Below, one piece after another: positions 1-12,200 of a stretch of DNA of 64,000 nt (position 1 is the stretch's first letter; each line of letters opens with the position of its first letter). The stretch lies in NCBI GenBank assembly GCA_013397455.1, contig VYZB01000119.1, positions 120,821 to 184,820 on the forward strand. The letters are read 5' to 3'. The notes under the pieces are model-generated. The model was not told the DNA's origin. It saw only the letters and a list, made by a program, of their open reading frames with translations, and made no database searches. The stretch is from Crotophaga sulcirostris (Eukaryota > Chordata > Aves > Cuculiformes > Crotophagidae). Position numbers and translations under genes: made by a program.

Positions 1-3000
1 AGAACCAAACCCGTTGCTCCCATCTGCCATTATGATACTGCAGGAAAAGCAGGGAGATACCTCTTGTCTTTCATGATAAATAAATAGTTCCCTCATTTGT
101 ATGTGAACCTTCTGTGTAGAACTGGTGACTCTATGTACTGGTATTTGCCACATTTCAGCACTTATAGGAAAAAGGTTATCAGTGGAAATTTGATACTTAA
201 GAAAGACAACTTCAAGAAAACGTAATTTGATGCCGAGTGGCTATGTGTATCAAAGCTTCATGTCTAGTCAACACAAACATCCAAGATAACATCTGGGATA
301 TAGCTATGCTTTAGCCACTTAACCAACTTAGTCAGAAGTTTCAAGGCAGTGCCCACTTGGGCCTGAGAATTTTTCCAAGATCACTCGATACAGAGGTCCA
401 CAGACCCCCTTCTGAGATTAATGGATGTTATAGCTTTTAAATTTCTGAAGAGGGATAAAAAAGCAGAAACTTTCACAGACTTGGATATCACAAGAGTCAC
501 TGATTGATTGTCAGGAGGATATTTTTAATAGGATATTATGGAAAGGTTGTTAAATTGTGAATAACAGCAGTATAGTATAGTCTTACAGGAGACAGTCAAA
601 ACTATCAATAGTGAGGTTATGCAAAGAGTTAAATAAGGCTTTCTCCTGGCTGATGAAGCAAGTGGTTCTGGAACCTATTAATTCTTTTCCCAGAGAATAC
701 TCCTGTGGTATTAGGGCAAGGTTCCTAATGGGCTTTGGACTGGAACAAAAGGCATGTTTAGATGCTGATGCTGAAGGCTGCTCTAACTTATGCTTGGGGA
801 TTGTCTAACAATTAGCTTGGGATCAGGGGATTTCAAAAGTCACCTTTCCACCTCCTATTTTGAACTGTAGTGTGAATTTTCATCCTGTATCCCAGACTGT
901 ACCAGAGCAGGTGTCTGGAGCAGTAATTTACTGTATTATTTTCCCTAAATACCAGTAAATAGAAAACACTTTGTATATTTTTGAGATTTGTTCTTTTGAA
1001 ATAACTCTAGAATTTAGGATTTGTACAATATTTGTCTGGGAAGGAGATCACCTTTGCAAGCTTTTGCTGTTATATATGTTTTTCTAAAGATCCTTAATGG
1101 AACAAGATAATGCCACCTGTGTGTCATTATTCAATGTAGAGGTAAAGTTGTCAACAGATCTTGCAGGGAGATGAGCACTCTAGTTCACCTCATATTAAAG
1201 TGAGATATGTGTGTGTTATTTCCCTACATGTCACCTGGAAGGTTTCCCCCGAGTATTGCCAAATCATGCAATTAACGCTGCTGAAGTCTACGCTTCTGAT
1301 TTTCTACCCATACGAAGTCAGTGATTTCAACCCCAGACTTGCTTCAGTATTGAGTAACAGTCCAGCACAGGAAACTGGAAAGCTTGCTTATGTGTCTGTA
1401 AGACAAAGGATTTGCTAAACCAAGACAGAGCACCAGCTTAGAATAAAATTATATCTCTACCTTCCCTGTATTTTTTCACTCTTAAGGGGGGGTGGGGAAA
1501 TAGGAAAGAATTGTATGCTTAGGTCAAGGTTGAAGACTTTGTAATGCAGAACAGCAAAGCTTGAATGTGATAATCTACAGAGCCCCTACCCTGAGGATAA
1601 ACAAACAGTTCACTTTTTAGTGCTTTCAAGTATGGTATAAGCAAAATAGCATGAGCAAAAGATTCTTTTGAACCTTATAGAAAAAGAGAAATGGAAACCT
1701 TAAGAACAAACAAAATGATTTTATATCCTGTGATGGATTTTCCGATTAACTGAAGCTGCTGCATGCAAATCGCATTGATCAAAATCAGCCATGGAGTTGG
1801 ATCCAAGATGAGAAACTGTTCTTCCAGTTTTTACTAACTCCTTCTAGAGCTTAATTTTATCTTCCATGCAATCCTAGACTGCCTTGCACTTTGCTGATAG
1901 CAGAAGCACTTCATGAAAACAGGTCTGCCTTTAGTCCTTGACGGCCTTTTATTCACCTCATTACAGATTCCAAATTCTAACCCATGAGTTAATTCTGTGC
2001 TTCTATTTGTGGTGAGGGTATACCTGTTGTTGCTGAGAATTCATTCTCTGATTATTTGGGCAGTGCAAGCATGTATAAACTGCAATTTGAACAATTGATT
2101 CTTTTTTTTCCTGAGTTGACTGAACAAGGCTTAAAAAATCTGATTCTCTCATACCTGGTTTTCCTTAAGCACGGTGATTTTTCTGAAAAGCATTGCTAGC
2201 TGCTATTCTTCATCCCTTCCATGTACACCAGAATTTCCAAGCATGTCCTGTTCTTCATAGGCTGAATAATCACCATTTAACCTCTGCTGTTTTAAAGCCT
2301 TCACCTAGCTATCAGAATTTTCCTAACTAACCCACCACATGCCTATCAGATGTTGGATGCTGATCATCCCACTGACATGAATGCAGGTTTTTCCTTCCTC
2401 TTTTAGATTTCAGTCTGTTGTTCAAATCTGGTGTTGGTGAGACTCCAGGAGAAGTCTTGTGTGATCTCTTCTTTGTGCATGGTATGCTCTCCAGCCTTCA
2501 TGAAATGGGCTTCTGATAGCTTTAAATGTGCTTCAGATGATATTCTGATACACTCAAATGTGGAAGAATTGAGGGGAGAGAGCACATTGACACACTGAAC
2601 AGAGAACCGTTAGCCAAGAGCATGTGGTTAAGCATGGATAGTCAGCTATATACTGTTGAAACATGAGCAAAGTGAAAAGGAGCACAAGCCTCAGAAGTTC
2701 ACATCAGGCTAAACAGCAACAGTGTCCAACAAATAAGCAAGCTTGCTGGTGTCCTGAGAGTTCCTAATGACTGCAGCCAGGCTCTGTCTTGATCCCACTG
2801 GAAGTCCAGAACAAAACTCCTGTTTATTTCCACTACTGCATAAATTGGCTCATGTGATAATTTCAAAATTTATTTGATAATCCTAGGAATAATAGAAAAA
2901 TCTATATGCAAAGAAAATGTGTGTTTGATTCTCCTCTCGGTTTTGTTTTCCGTAGAATCAAAGTCCCAGTTCCCACTTCATGATGAATCTAAGTCTTCAG

Positions 3001-3872
3001 TTCAGCTTCACTTCTGTTAGCACCACAGAGAAATCTCTGACAAGACAGATGTCTGCAGCCACCAGAAGCCTTAAATTGAACATCTAAAAATAGAAAGCTA
3101 CAGAATTTGTAAACATTTTTGCAAATCAACCTTTTGTAACTACTGTTCTTTTGTAGCAGATAGTCAGCATTGAAATCCAAGTATATTTCAGCAAAAAGAA
3201 AGCTGACCAAGCAGCCCAAGAAATTCTGCAGAGTTCTGCAAATCACAGGAGGCCCAGGAAAGGAAATCACTGACTGCCAAATTTTCTCCCTGATTTCTAT
3301 GTTCTCTGCTTATTGTATGTAACACTAGGAATTCATCATGGAGTGCTGTTTCTTCCCCACAATTCTTACCTACCTAATAGCCTGATTATATTTTATGACT
3401 TTGTATTCTCATTCAACATAACTTACTCCTTAGTTAAAAAATATGACTGTCCCCAGAGAATCATCCAGCTCTTTGTTCTCAAATTAGTTTGGAGAAGGAT
3501 CGACCGGTAGTGTAAGAAAGCCTGTATTCAATCTGCTAAGATCTCTTCCTATTCAGATTTACTTTCTGTTGCTGGAGGCTACTCTTGATATTTATTTGCA
3601 ATGAAATATTGTTCATCCCTTTAACAAAGAGATAGTTGCTTCCATTCAGCACTTCCATGAACCTCAGACAGTGTTTATATAGTGTGCATTCAAAACACAC
3701 CAGCTGTTTCTTGCCATCGTGTAGTTTCTCTGACCATGGGCTGGGTTTCTGTTTTATCAGAGGGCTTCTGTTTACCTGGCATCTTTTTTTGCTCTTTTGC
3801 ATCTTTCTCTGTGCAGTCACTTCCTAAACTGCCTAAGTAAATATGATTATGAAGAACTGCAGAATTCCCCTG
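1..3872. other. Non-coding AT-rich block, no gene recognised
   Basis: Open frames on both strands are short (under about 105 codons), overlap each other and resemble no family I recognise. Composition is AT-rich with few CpG. One perfect POU-type octamer (ATGCAAAT, 1763-1770) is followed by CGCATTGATC, but a single octamer is weak evidence. No splice-bounded exon, tandem array or clear transposon was seen. It is best read as intergenic or intronic DNA. Confidence 0.7.
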
Positions 3873-3875
3873 CAA

Positions 3876-4410
3876 TAAGGGGCCCTGGTCAGGCCTCACC
3901 TTGTGCAGTTCTGGGCCCCTCAGTTTGAGAAAGATGTCAAGATACTGGAGTGTGTCCAGAGGAGAGCAACAAAGATGGTGAAGGGGCTGGAGCACAAGCC
4001 TTACGAGGAGCGACTGAGGGAGCTGGGGTTGTTTAGCCTGAAAAAGAGGAGGCTCAGGGGTGACCTTATTGCTCTCTACAACTACCTAAAAGGAGGCTGT
4101 AGTCAGGCAGAGGTTGGTCTCTTCTCTCAGGTGACCAGTGACAGAACTAGAGGACATGGACTCAAGCTTTGTCAGGGAAAGTTTAGGCTTGATATTAGGA
4201 AAAAGTTCTTCACTGAAAGGGTGATTGCCCATTGGAATGCGCTGCCCGGGGAGGTGGTGGAGTCGCCGACCCTGGAGGTGTTTAAGGGGAGATTGGATGA
4301 GGCACTGAGTGCCATGGTTTAGATGATGGGTTGGTGTTAGTGTTGGCTTATAGGTTGGACTCGATGATCTTGGAGGTCCTTTCCAACCTTGTAATACTGT
4401 GATACTGTAA
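3876..4410 (+). mobile_element. CR1-family LINE, 5'-truncated, sense orientation
   Basis: This is the 3' end of a chicken-repeat-1 (CR1) non-LTR retrotransposon. It holds the last part of ORF2, ending at the TAG at 4320-4322, followed by a short 3' UTR. The UTR carries the typical CR1 stretch around TTGGACTCGATGATCTTGG and the CTTTCCAACCTT motif. It ends in a short tandem of 8-base units (AATACTGT / GATACTGT, about 4392-4408), the usual CR1 3' terminus. The left edge is abrupt near 3876-3885, as expected from incomplete reverse transcription. CR1 copies normally lack long target-site duplications and a poly(A) tail, and neither is seen here. The intact reading frame makes this the least-decayed repeat in the window. 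Confidence 0.93.
3888..4322 (+). pseudogene. CR1 ORF2 reverse-transcriptase C-terminal fragment
   Basis: An open frame of about 145 codons encodes the extreme C-terminal region of CR1 ORF2 protein (endonuclease plus reverse transcriptase), the enzyme that copies CR1 RNA at a nicked target. Recognisable family signatures in order are [81 protein letters not shown] and [13 protein letters not shown]. The catalytic FADD-type core and the whole endonuclease are absent, so it cannot be active. Between RPHL and VQFWAP the family usually has about three more residues (E-Y-C), so there appears to be an in-frame 9-base deletion near 3902. There is no genuine start codon; the frame is open only because the copy is fairly young. 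Confidence 0.9.
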
Positions 4411-6057
4411 TAAGTTCCTTCAGCTTTTCTTCCAAAGACTCACACCTCTCCCAGTTTCTCACATCTCAGGTTTGGATACTCCCATGTAATTCCTCACAAA
4501 ACCCAGTGTTCCCTTTACCATTTTCCTGGTGCAGCATGTGGACGTTGCTGTGGAGCCCCATGAGCAAGTCACTGTGGATGATTTCCATTTATATCTGCTG
4601 TGTCAGTAAACCCTCCACCTAGGGACTTCTCTCATTTCTTGTGTATCCCACAATCCATGTCTCCCTGGTTTCACATTGTTACTGGAATGATCTGTGCCAG
4701 GTAGGAACAAAATCAGGGGACCCTTTTTGTGCAGATACTTACTTATCCTCTAGTAATTTCTGCTTCCAGGGGAGTTCTTTGCTGTTGAGTATATCTCTTA
4801 AGGTTAATTTGTACTACTATGACTTTGCCAGGGAAGTCAAACCAGTATAGCTTCTTAAAGGATCCGGTTTGTGTATAAAAACTGTCTGTATCACTAACCA
4901 GGCTTCTTTAATTACATAAGCTGTCCTGCAAAAGATTTGTTCTCCTGCTATAAATTGTGCCAGTTCAGGTGACTTCATTTCTAAGCCGTTTTGGCAAAAT
5001 GCTGCCTATGCAATTCTTTGTAGGCTAAACTGATCGCTTATGGGGCATATTTTTGAACCAGGTGAATTCTTTCTGTTGGCCTCCTGGGAATATCGATGTA
5101 AATCTAACCTGAGTCATGCCAAAGATTTTGGTTTAACCTGCAGGGGCGGGAAGATGAGAGGAGGAAGGCAAGAAGCATCTCTAGTGAACTTAAATCCTAG
5201 GCACTGCAGACAAAAGCCCCAGAACACTGACAGAACATATGCTTGCTCTGCTGCTCATTGAGGTCATCATGGACAAGACATATTAGGTATTTTTTAATGT
5301 TTATGAAGCCCTTTGAAAATGTAGGGCCAGATGCACAACTGCAATAGATTAATGCCAATGCACCTATTTATACCATCTGACAAGCTAGTCCACAGTTCAC
5401 TAAGTGCTATTTATTATTTTATTTTGTTTACTAGAGTGACAGTAGAAATGACATTGATACACAGGTCAACCCAATCCTGCTAACGTAGCCTCAAGGGATT
5501 TTTTTGTTTATTTTTTCCCCTCTCCCAGGAGAATCTATTTACAGATTTATTCTTTGTTAATGATTATTTAATAAGATCGGCACATTGGCAGTCTCATAAG
5601 CTTGTTATTTTATCTATTTCTCAATTACTTTAGTTTTATTAATCATCATGGTACTTGAAGTTGCTAGGATGAAAAATGCACTGTAAGAATAAATAATTTT
5701 TGTTATCAAAGTACTATCATAAAAATAGTCTGTAGAATTAAATCCTTATCAGAGCAGCATTATTGGTCATCATTATTACTATTACATATTAATTAGTAGT
5801 ACCAAGATAGTGCGGCTTTCAGAAGTATTTTTACCAAAGTCAGTTAAATATGAAGGTTTCAAATTTCAGTAGATTTAGTGGTTTAGGACATGGTAGTGAA
5901 ATTATTTTATATAGTTTATATTATTTTTTCAGTTCAGAACTTGCAAAGAACTGATGATGTGCTCAATGCTGCACACAGCAGAACTTGCTGTCTGCAACAC
6001 ACCCTTTAAGAAAGGGAAAGGAAGTAGTTGCATTGGAATTGATCTTTTTTTTCCTTA
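4411..6057. other. Non-coding block with a very AT-rich segment at 5400-5900
   Basis: No coding sequence is recognised. The segment at about 5390-5900 is strikingly AT-rich without being simple repeat. It contains many TAAT/ATTA cores (for example around 5560-5570, 5636-5650 and 5785-5800), a pattern common in conserved non-coding elements of developmental genes. That reading is inference only. The rest is ordinary unique-looking sequence. Confidence 0.55.
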
Positions 6058-6245
6058 ATTCTGGAATCCAGGAGTTCTGTGTGGTTTATGGATCTGCCAC
6101 TTCCTGTGACTGTTAAGTTTTGTACTTTGTCACTTATTTAACCTTTCTCTGCCTCAGTGCACTGCTGTGCATTAAGTATGGTACATTAATTAATCTGTGT
6201 AAAACATTTTGAATTATAGGTACCTTATAAGGATGGAGCATTTTT
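6058..6245 (+). mobile_element. MIR-type tRNA-derived SINE relic
   Basis: The order of landmarks matches an ancient MIR-like SINE in sense orientation. First comes GAATCCAGGAGTTCTG. Next is a CTGCCACTTCCTGTGACTG segment, followed by a TTTGTCACTTATTTAACC core and TTCTCTGCCTCAG. After a decayed middle come ATTAATTAATCTGTGTAAAAC and a tail resembling the family's GTAAAGCGCTTTGAG...AAGG end. Many substitutions indicate great age. It is assigned from memory of the family consensus, not by alignment. Confidence 0.65.
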
Positions 6246-9200
6246 TACTGTACCTGAGATGAAGCCCTAGTTTACATGGATTACTATATGATATGACTGT
6301 GTATTTTTCATAGCTGTGTTGCCTGTTTGGTTAATGTAACTGTGAGGTGACATGATGGGCAGATTGTGTATGGCATACTTCTCTCTTTTTCTTTTATCTG
6401 AAATGATACTATTATTCTTTCCCTTTGATGCAGTAACCTAGTCAAGTTTCAAGAGACATAGGATGAGAGTAGACTGACAAATAAAATATTGTTATGGCAG
6501 GTGTCATGAGATGGTGCTGTTATATAAAGTCTTCCAAGTTCTTTTTTTTTTTTCCACCTTATTATGTGAGCAAACGTTCAGTCTTGGGAAGACATGCTGT
6601 GTTTGTAAATTTTCTTTTGCAAGGTCCTAGATAGAGAAAGCCAAATAAAGAATTTGCTTTGTTGCCTCAGTCTCTGGATGGAGTTGTTCTGGAAACACTC
6701 ACTCCCCAATAGACAGGCATTAATACTTGGCCAAAATTCCTGAACAAAGTCATTACCCTGCTGTTGCCATCTATTTTCCAGATCTAATTTTGCTTGTTGC
6801 CTTCCCTCTTTGTCATGCCTCAAATTTAGCATCCCAGGCTTTTAAGAGCAAAGACTTTGCGTTAGATACAGAAGTCCAGCTTAGGTACAGACTCTGCCTG
6901 GAAAGCAGGAGGCAGGCTGGGTACTAAATAATAAGAATCCTAGGAGCCAGCACACTGACGGGGAGTTGGTGAGTCAGGAGAAGGTACCCTGGGGAAAGAC
7001 AGCCTTTCAGTCCAGGCTCTGAGTGCATAGGTGTCACCTGAGATTCTGAAGTTTATCTTGAAGGTAGGTTTCCAACAGAAGTTGGTCCTTCCCTAACAAA
7101 ACAGTGAGGGAGAGACCATTACTTTTTCCTTCTGTCAGCTGGGCATCTCCTAGGAAATGGGAAGCTAAAAGTCCCTGTGCCAAATCTGCCATATGGAATT
7201 AAATGTAGGTATCCCATATCTCAGAAAGGGCTCTGCCCACCAGGCTCTTTGAACGATGAACACGGGCTCTTTCAGTCCCTTCCAGTGATGCTGCTTCACT
7301 TCGCGTACCCAATGAAATACCAGTGGTTAAAAGAATTACTTGAGATGTCCTGACTTTCTTATCTGTCATGTGAGGGATGTAACTGTTGGTTTACAGGATC
7401 TCATAACCTTTCTGTCTTGAGAAGAGCATGACATTCTTCAGAGGTGAAAGATCCAGGTTAAGGTTGCCATCCAAGTAAGGCAAAGCAGGATTTAAAATGT
7501 GGGTCATCCAGATCACAAACAGATACCTGAACTCCTGAAATGTGTGGTTTAGTGCATGTTTTAAAGGTACCTACTAAACTGATCCCTGTTGATTAGTAAA
7601 TAGGAGATCTTGAAGTCTACTGTGCTGAGTAACCTGGTCTAGATTCTTGTTATTAGTGTGTCATGGGGGGCTTAACTTATTGCAGACATAATGGTTCTTT
7701 CTTTAAAAGCACCAAACTCCTCCTGCAGTCAGTGGCATTTTGGGGTATGCAAGGAATGCAAGAGCAGGCTGCTGAGAATGGCAGCGAGTCATTTGAGCAG
7801 TCTGAACTTTTTGCTTCGCTGCCCTATTTAAAATGGGTACCAGTGGAGCAATAGATTGGCATCTGATGTTAGTCAGAAAAAAACACTCCACACTTAAGTG
7901 ATACAGTAGCAAAGTGATTTTTGTAAATCTCTGGAATTAATAACTACAGCTATTTGAGAAGAGAAACAGTATGATTCATACTGAAAAATATTCTCTTCCC
8001 TCCCACAGGGGAAGCCTGTGTAGGTGTGGAGCTGTAGTCTGGGAAATTAAAAAATGCAAATTAAAAAATGCAAATGTAAAAGAGAGGCATTGCTCGCTGC
8101 AGTGCTCTAAGGGTTTTCTTGAATAGCAGCAAATTAAAGAAATGCTATGTAATCAAAGTTTATATCAAGCCTATGAAAGAAAAGCACTATTATCTCTAAA
8201 TATAGTGATACTACTCCCTTCTCCTAATCTTTTACATTGTGTACATATTACCAGTAAATTACAAAGATACCAAAGATACTGTATTATAGTTTTCAACAAG
8301 TCCTTGAAGAAAATGCACATTGCCTTTTTATACACCAGTTTATTCTGTTGTATTAAAACATTATGATTAAGAAGGAAAGGGTAGTTGGGCTACTCTTTTT
8401 CAAACCATTTCATTCAAGTCTCTTCATTTCCCTTTGCTGCTCAGTACGAATGAGGGCTTCCTAACTGTAACTGATCTCCATTGACATTCATGCAGCTCAA
8501 TCACATGAGCCACATTGATTGCATATAAGTTTAGGTAGTAGATATTTTCTTTCACGTGCCCTCTGAATTTATTCATATATAAGCCTATATGTCTGCTTTT
8601 CTCAGCTTCACATCAACTTCCTTTGTTTGCAAAATATCCCACAAAAGGCCAACAGAGGCCATCTAGGAAAAATGTATTATATATATAAATGCACATATTA
8701 ACTGGTCTGCATTTCAAGACAAACAGAATACATGGTGAGAAGGAATGTTTGTAAGAGAGTATGGTGCTATGATATCCCTGCCCATAGTAAACGAACTTAT
8801 ATCAAAATTTGTTAAAAAAAATCTCCCAAATTCCACATTTATAATTTCAAACAAGGATTGACCTCCATCACTGTCTGTTTCCCACTGCCTTAAACTGACT
8901 TTCCAGATGGCTACTTAAGGACTTCCCAGCATAAGGTACCCTGGGCAACATCCAAATGGTTTAACAGCACAGGGAATGGGCAATGTGGCTGAGAAAAAGG
9001 AGAGAGCATCAGGCAAATGGTGCATCCTAGCAACATCCAGGTAACCTGATGGTCTCCAAGGCAATATGTAACTGTTTTGAGAGTGATGACTTTGCTGCCA
9101 ATGAAAATGGAAAACAAGCTATGATGGAAACTCATATTATTGACTGGCAATTACGAGAAGCCTCACTTCCTCCAGCAGAACCCAGGATATGCTGGGCATG

Positions 9201-12200
9201 ACTAAGAACAGAGGGACAGCCATAAACCATGTAGCAGGGAATTTCACCAAGAGTAAGCTGATGTTATTCAGGGCTTGAGTCCCCTCTTAGAAAGAGCGTA
9301 TATTGTTTTGTACTGTGACGGTTTCACAAGTTTCACTACTTTTTTTTTTTTGTGATTCTTGGTAATTTCTCTTTGACAGAAAACGCACTGAGGCCAGGGA
9401 TTTGTACATGACTGTCTGTGGGCTCTTCCAGAGATTAGGCAGGAAGTAAAATAGAAACGGTAGTGTCACGGAGCCTTCTTGCCTCCAACGTTGCAGGAGC
9501 ACCTTGCAACCACAGCGAGCTGCAGAGCCTGGAAGCTGTGGAAAGTAGAGCAGAGGTAGAAAAGCAGATTTGTATAAAAGCAATACAGGCCTTACCCAAA
9601 TGCTTGTGGCCAGTGAATACAGATTCTTCTAGCTGTGTAAATGTGCCTGCAGCCTAAGCCATACGCAAAACGCAGGTCTGTGGGTTGCAGATAGAGCAAA
9701 TGAAGACTTCAGCAGAATCTCTTAGGTACGTGAAGAAACTAGGCCAAGCATGCCCAGGTAGATAGCCACTGAATAAAATATTCTTTTTAGATCCCGATTT
9801 TAATTAAAATAAAGCATAACTACCCCATTGTGACACCACTACAGTTTACAATTCCTTCTTCATTTATTTAATCAGTGAAAGCAGATAAATCAGCAAACAG
9901 TGCTTGCAAATTCTCCTAGGTTAAGAGATGAAACTGACAACAACCTTCACCAAATGTGTTAATAAAACCAGAATTAGCAAAATTCCCCAAATACCTCTAT
10001 GGATGAAAAATACTAAAGGGATCTGAAAATAGCTCTTAACAATAGTTGTAAATAGTATGTGTTTTTAATTTAATACTGTAATATAGGTTATGCTACTTAC
10101 TAACCTTACTCATTAGACAGTGGATATTTGAATAAAATTCAGGCCTGGTTTAAGATATCCTGCAGTGGAAAACAGGTGGTATTTTCAGCAGCTATTACCA
10201 CCAAGATGAGTGGTGAGGTGAGCAAAGATTCCTTCAGGGCACCTTCTTGAGCTGCATCTTATTTCAATGACTTTCCCTTTCTCTTGGTCTATCAAATAGA
10301 GAAGAACGAACTGCATTTGGGGTGCTAAACACTCACTGCTAGGACTATGAAAGTCACGATGTGACTTTTGCTACCTCTGAGTGATGTGGAAGTAAACTTC
10401 TCCAATCCCAAATCTATTACTGCAAAGGAGAGTTATCACTGTTTCTTTACTCGCTTTCTGTATCTTAACGCACTTATGTAATGAGCTGAGCTTTGCTTTC
10501 AGAGTGGTAGGTTAGTAGAAAAGAACTTGAGTGTTTCCATGTTCAGTACTGTAAACACTTCAAGGTACAACATGAAATGCAGGTCTACCTGTCCTTTGAC
10601 ATTTCAACACTAAATTGAGATGGCCACTCAAATATTACAGTCATCAGTGTCTCCCTGCAGTGTGCATTTAGCAGCCTTGAAGCTCTTCCAAATTGTCTGG
10701 CTTTAGCTGGTTAGAAGATCCAATTACTCTCAAATTCAAATACCATCATAAAAGCTGCTATAACACCAGGGGTCCTCAAAAGGTCTTTGTCCAATTCACC
10801 TAACATTATCAGAGTGCTTGTAACCGAGCATTTATCTTATATTCCTGGCTTTAGTATTTTTTTAATGTAACTGGCATTGGGAAAAGATGGTGAATTGCTC
10901 AAGGTCTTAAAAGAATCTAATATATCTTTTATATTGAGTCTTCTGCTCTTTTCACATTGTCTCTCCTTCAGCTAGAGTCAAGTTCTGCTTCCAGTAGTTA
11001 CTGTTTTTATGGCTGTCAATATTAGCTGTTCTGTAGTCTTTAAAACTGCTAAAGAAGTTACTGAAATCATTATCATTTCTATGGGGCAACGCAGGCAAAA
11101 CCAGTGGAGGTGGCAGGCCCACCATTTTCAAACCAGCTAAACCTTCCTGCCTTGACATCATTGGAATTACCCATCTGTTTCCTGTGTTTTAGTGCCTTGT
11201 TGATTTGAAGAGTGCCTTGAACGTGTTTCTTACTAAAAGTGATGTGCTCCAGCACATCAGCAGGCACTGAAACAAGCTTGCAGCATCTATTTGGTGAAAG
11301 GATTGAAGGACTTTTGCATCTACAGCTATCAATCTTGTAACTTCCAAGCACACAAATCAATAATATTTTGGAATGTCAAATTGTTTGTAAAGGAGCTGTG
11401 GGTGGCATCAATGCCAAAAAACTTATTTACAGGAAAATCAGAGAAATGTATGTATTTGGCATTGTGTGGCTTGTATCAGAAATGTAACAAATATCTCTAA
11501 GAAGAAAAACAAGGGACTTCTTGTAAAAGCCTGGTTGGCTTAAGGAAAGGGGAAAACAGACCTAAACCCAGAAGCAGGGCTGTAAGAAATAATAAAATGA
11601 TGAAACGCAAATAGTAACTAGAGCTGGACTACAGTGTGTAACATTTTCCTTCAAGTGTGGATTGAAATCTTTCCAAATATCAATTAATCCCTAATCTACC
11701 ATGCATTTCCTCGTTGCTTCCTGTGCATTATTAATGGACTGGTCACCCTGAGATGAAGGTAGGAAGAAAAAGCAATTAAATTCCTCTCCCACCCCTGCAG
11801 ATACAATTGACCTAGAGGATTCAGCTACAAGTAAAAATGAAAAAAAGCTCCAAAAAAGAATAAACATGCCCTTCTTCCCTGAGCCTGGCTGTGTAGTTTA
11901 AAAAGTAGCATGCAAGAGTAAGAGCAAGCTCCCTTTATAAAATGTCAAATTTTAAGATCCAGGGCTGAGCAAGGAAAAGAGCAGGTGCCCACTCTCTGCT
12001 GATTTTTCCTGGTGTTGTTCTGTAGCTGAATGAATACTGTGAGCCAGAAATCCAGACACTGATTCTTTTTTCAGCATAGAAAAGAAAACCCCATCTGTCT
12101 CCTGAGAGGTATTGATCCCATTTGAATTTGAAGAAAAAATGTGAACTTCATGTTTTTGTGCAGGGCGATGGCCACAGAATTCAGTAAGGCTTCTGACTGT

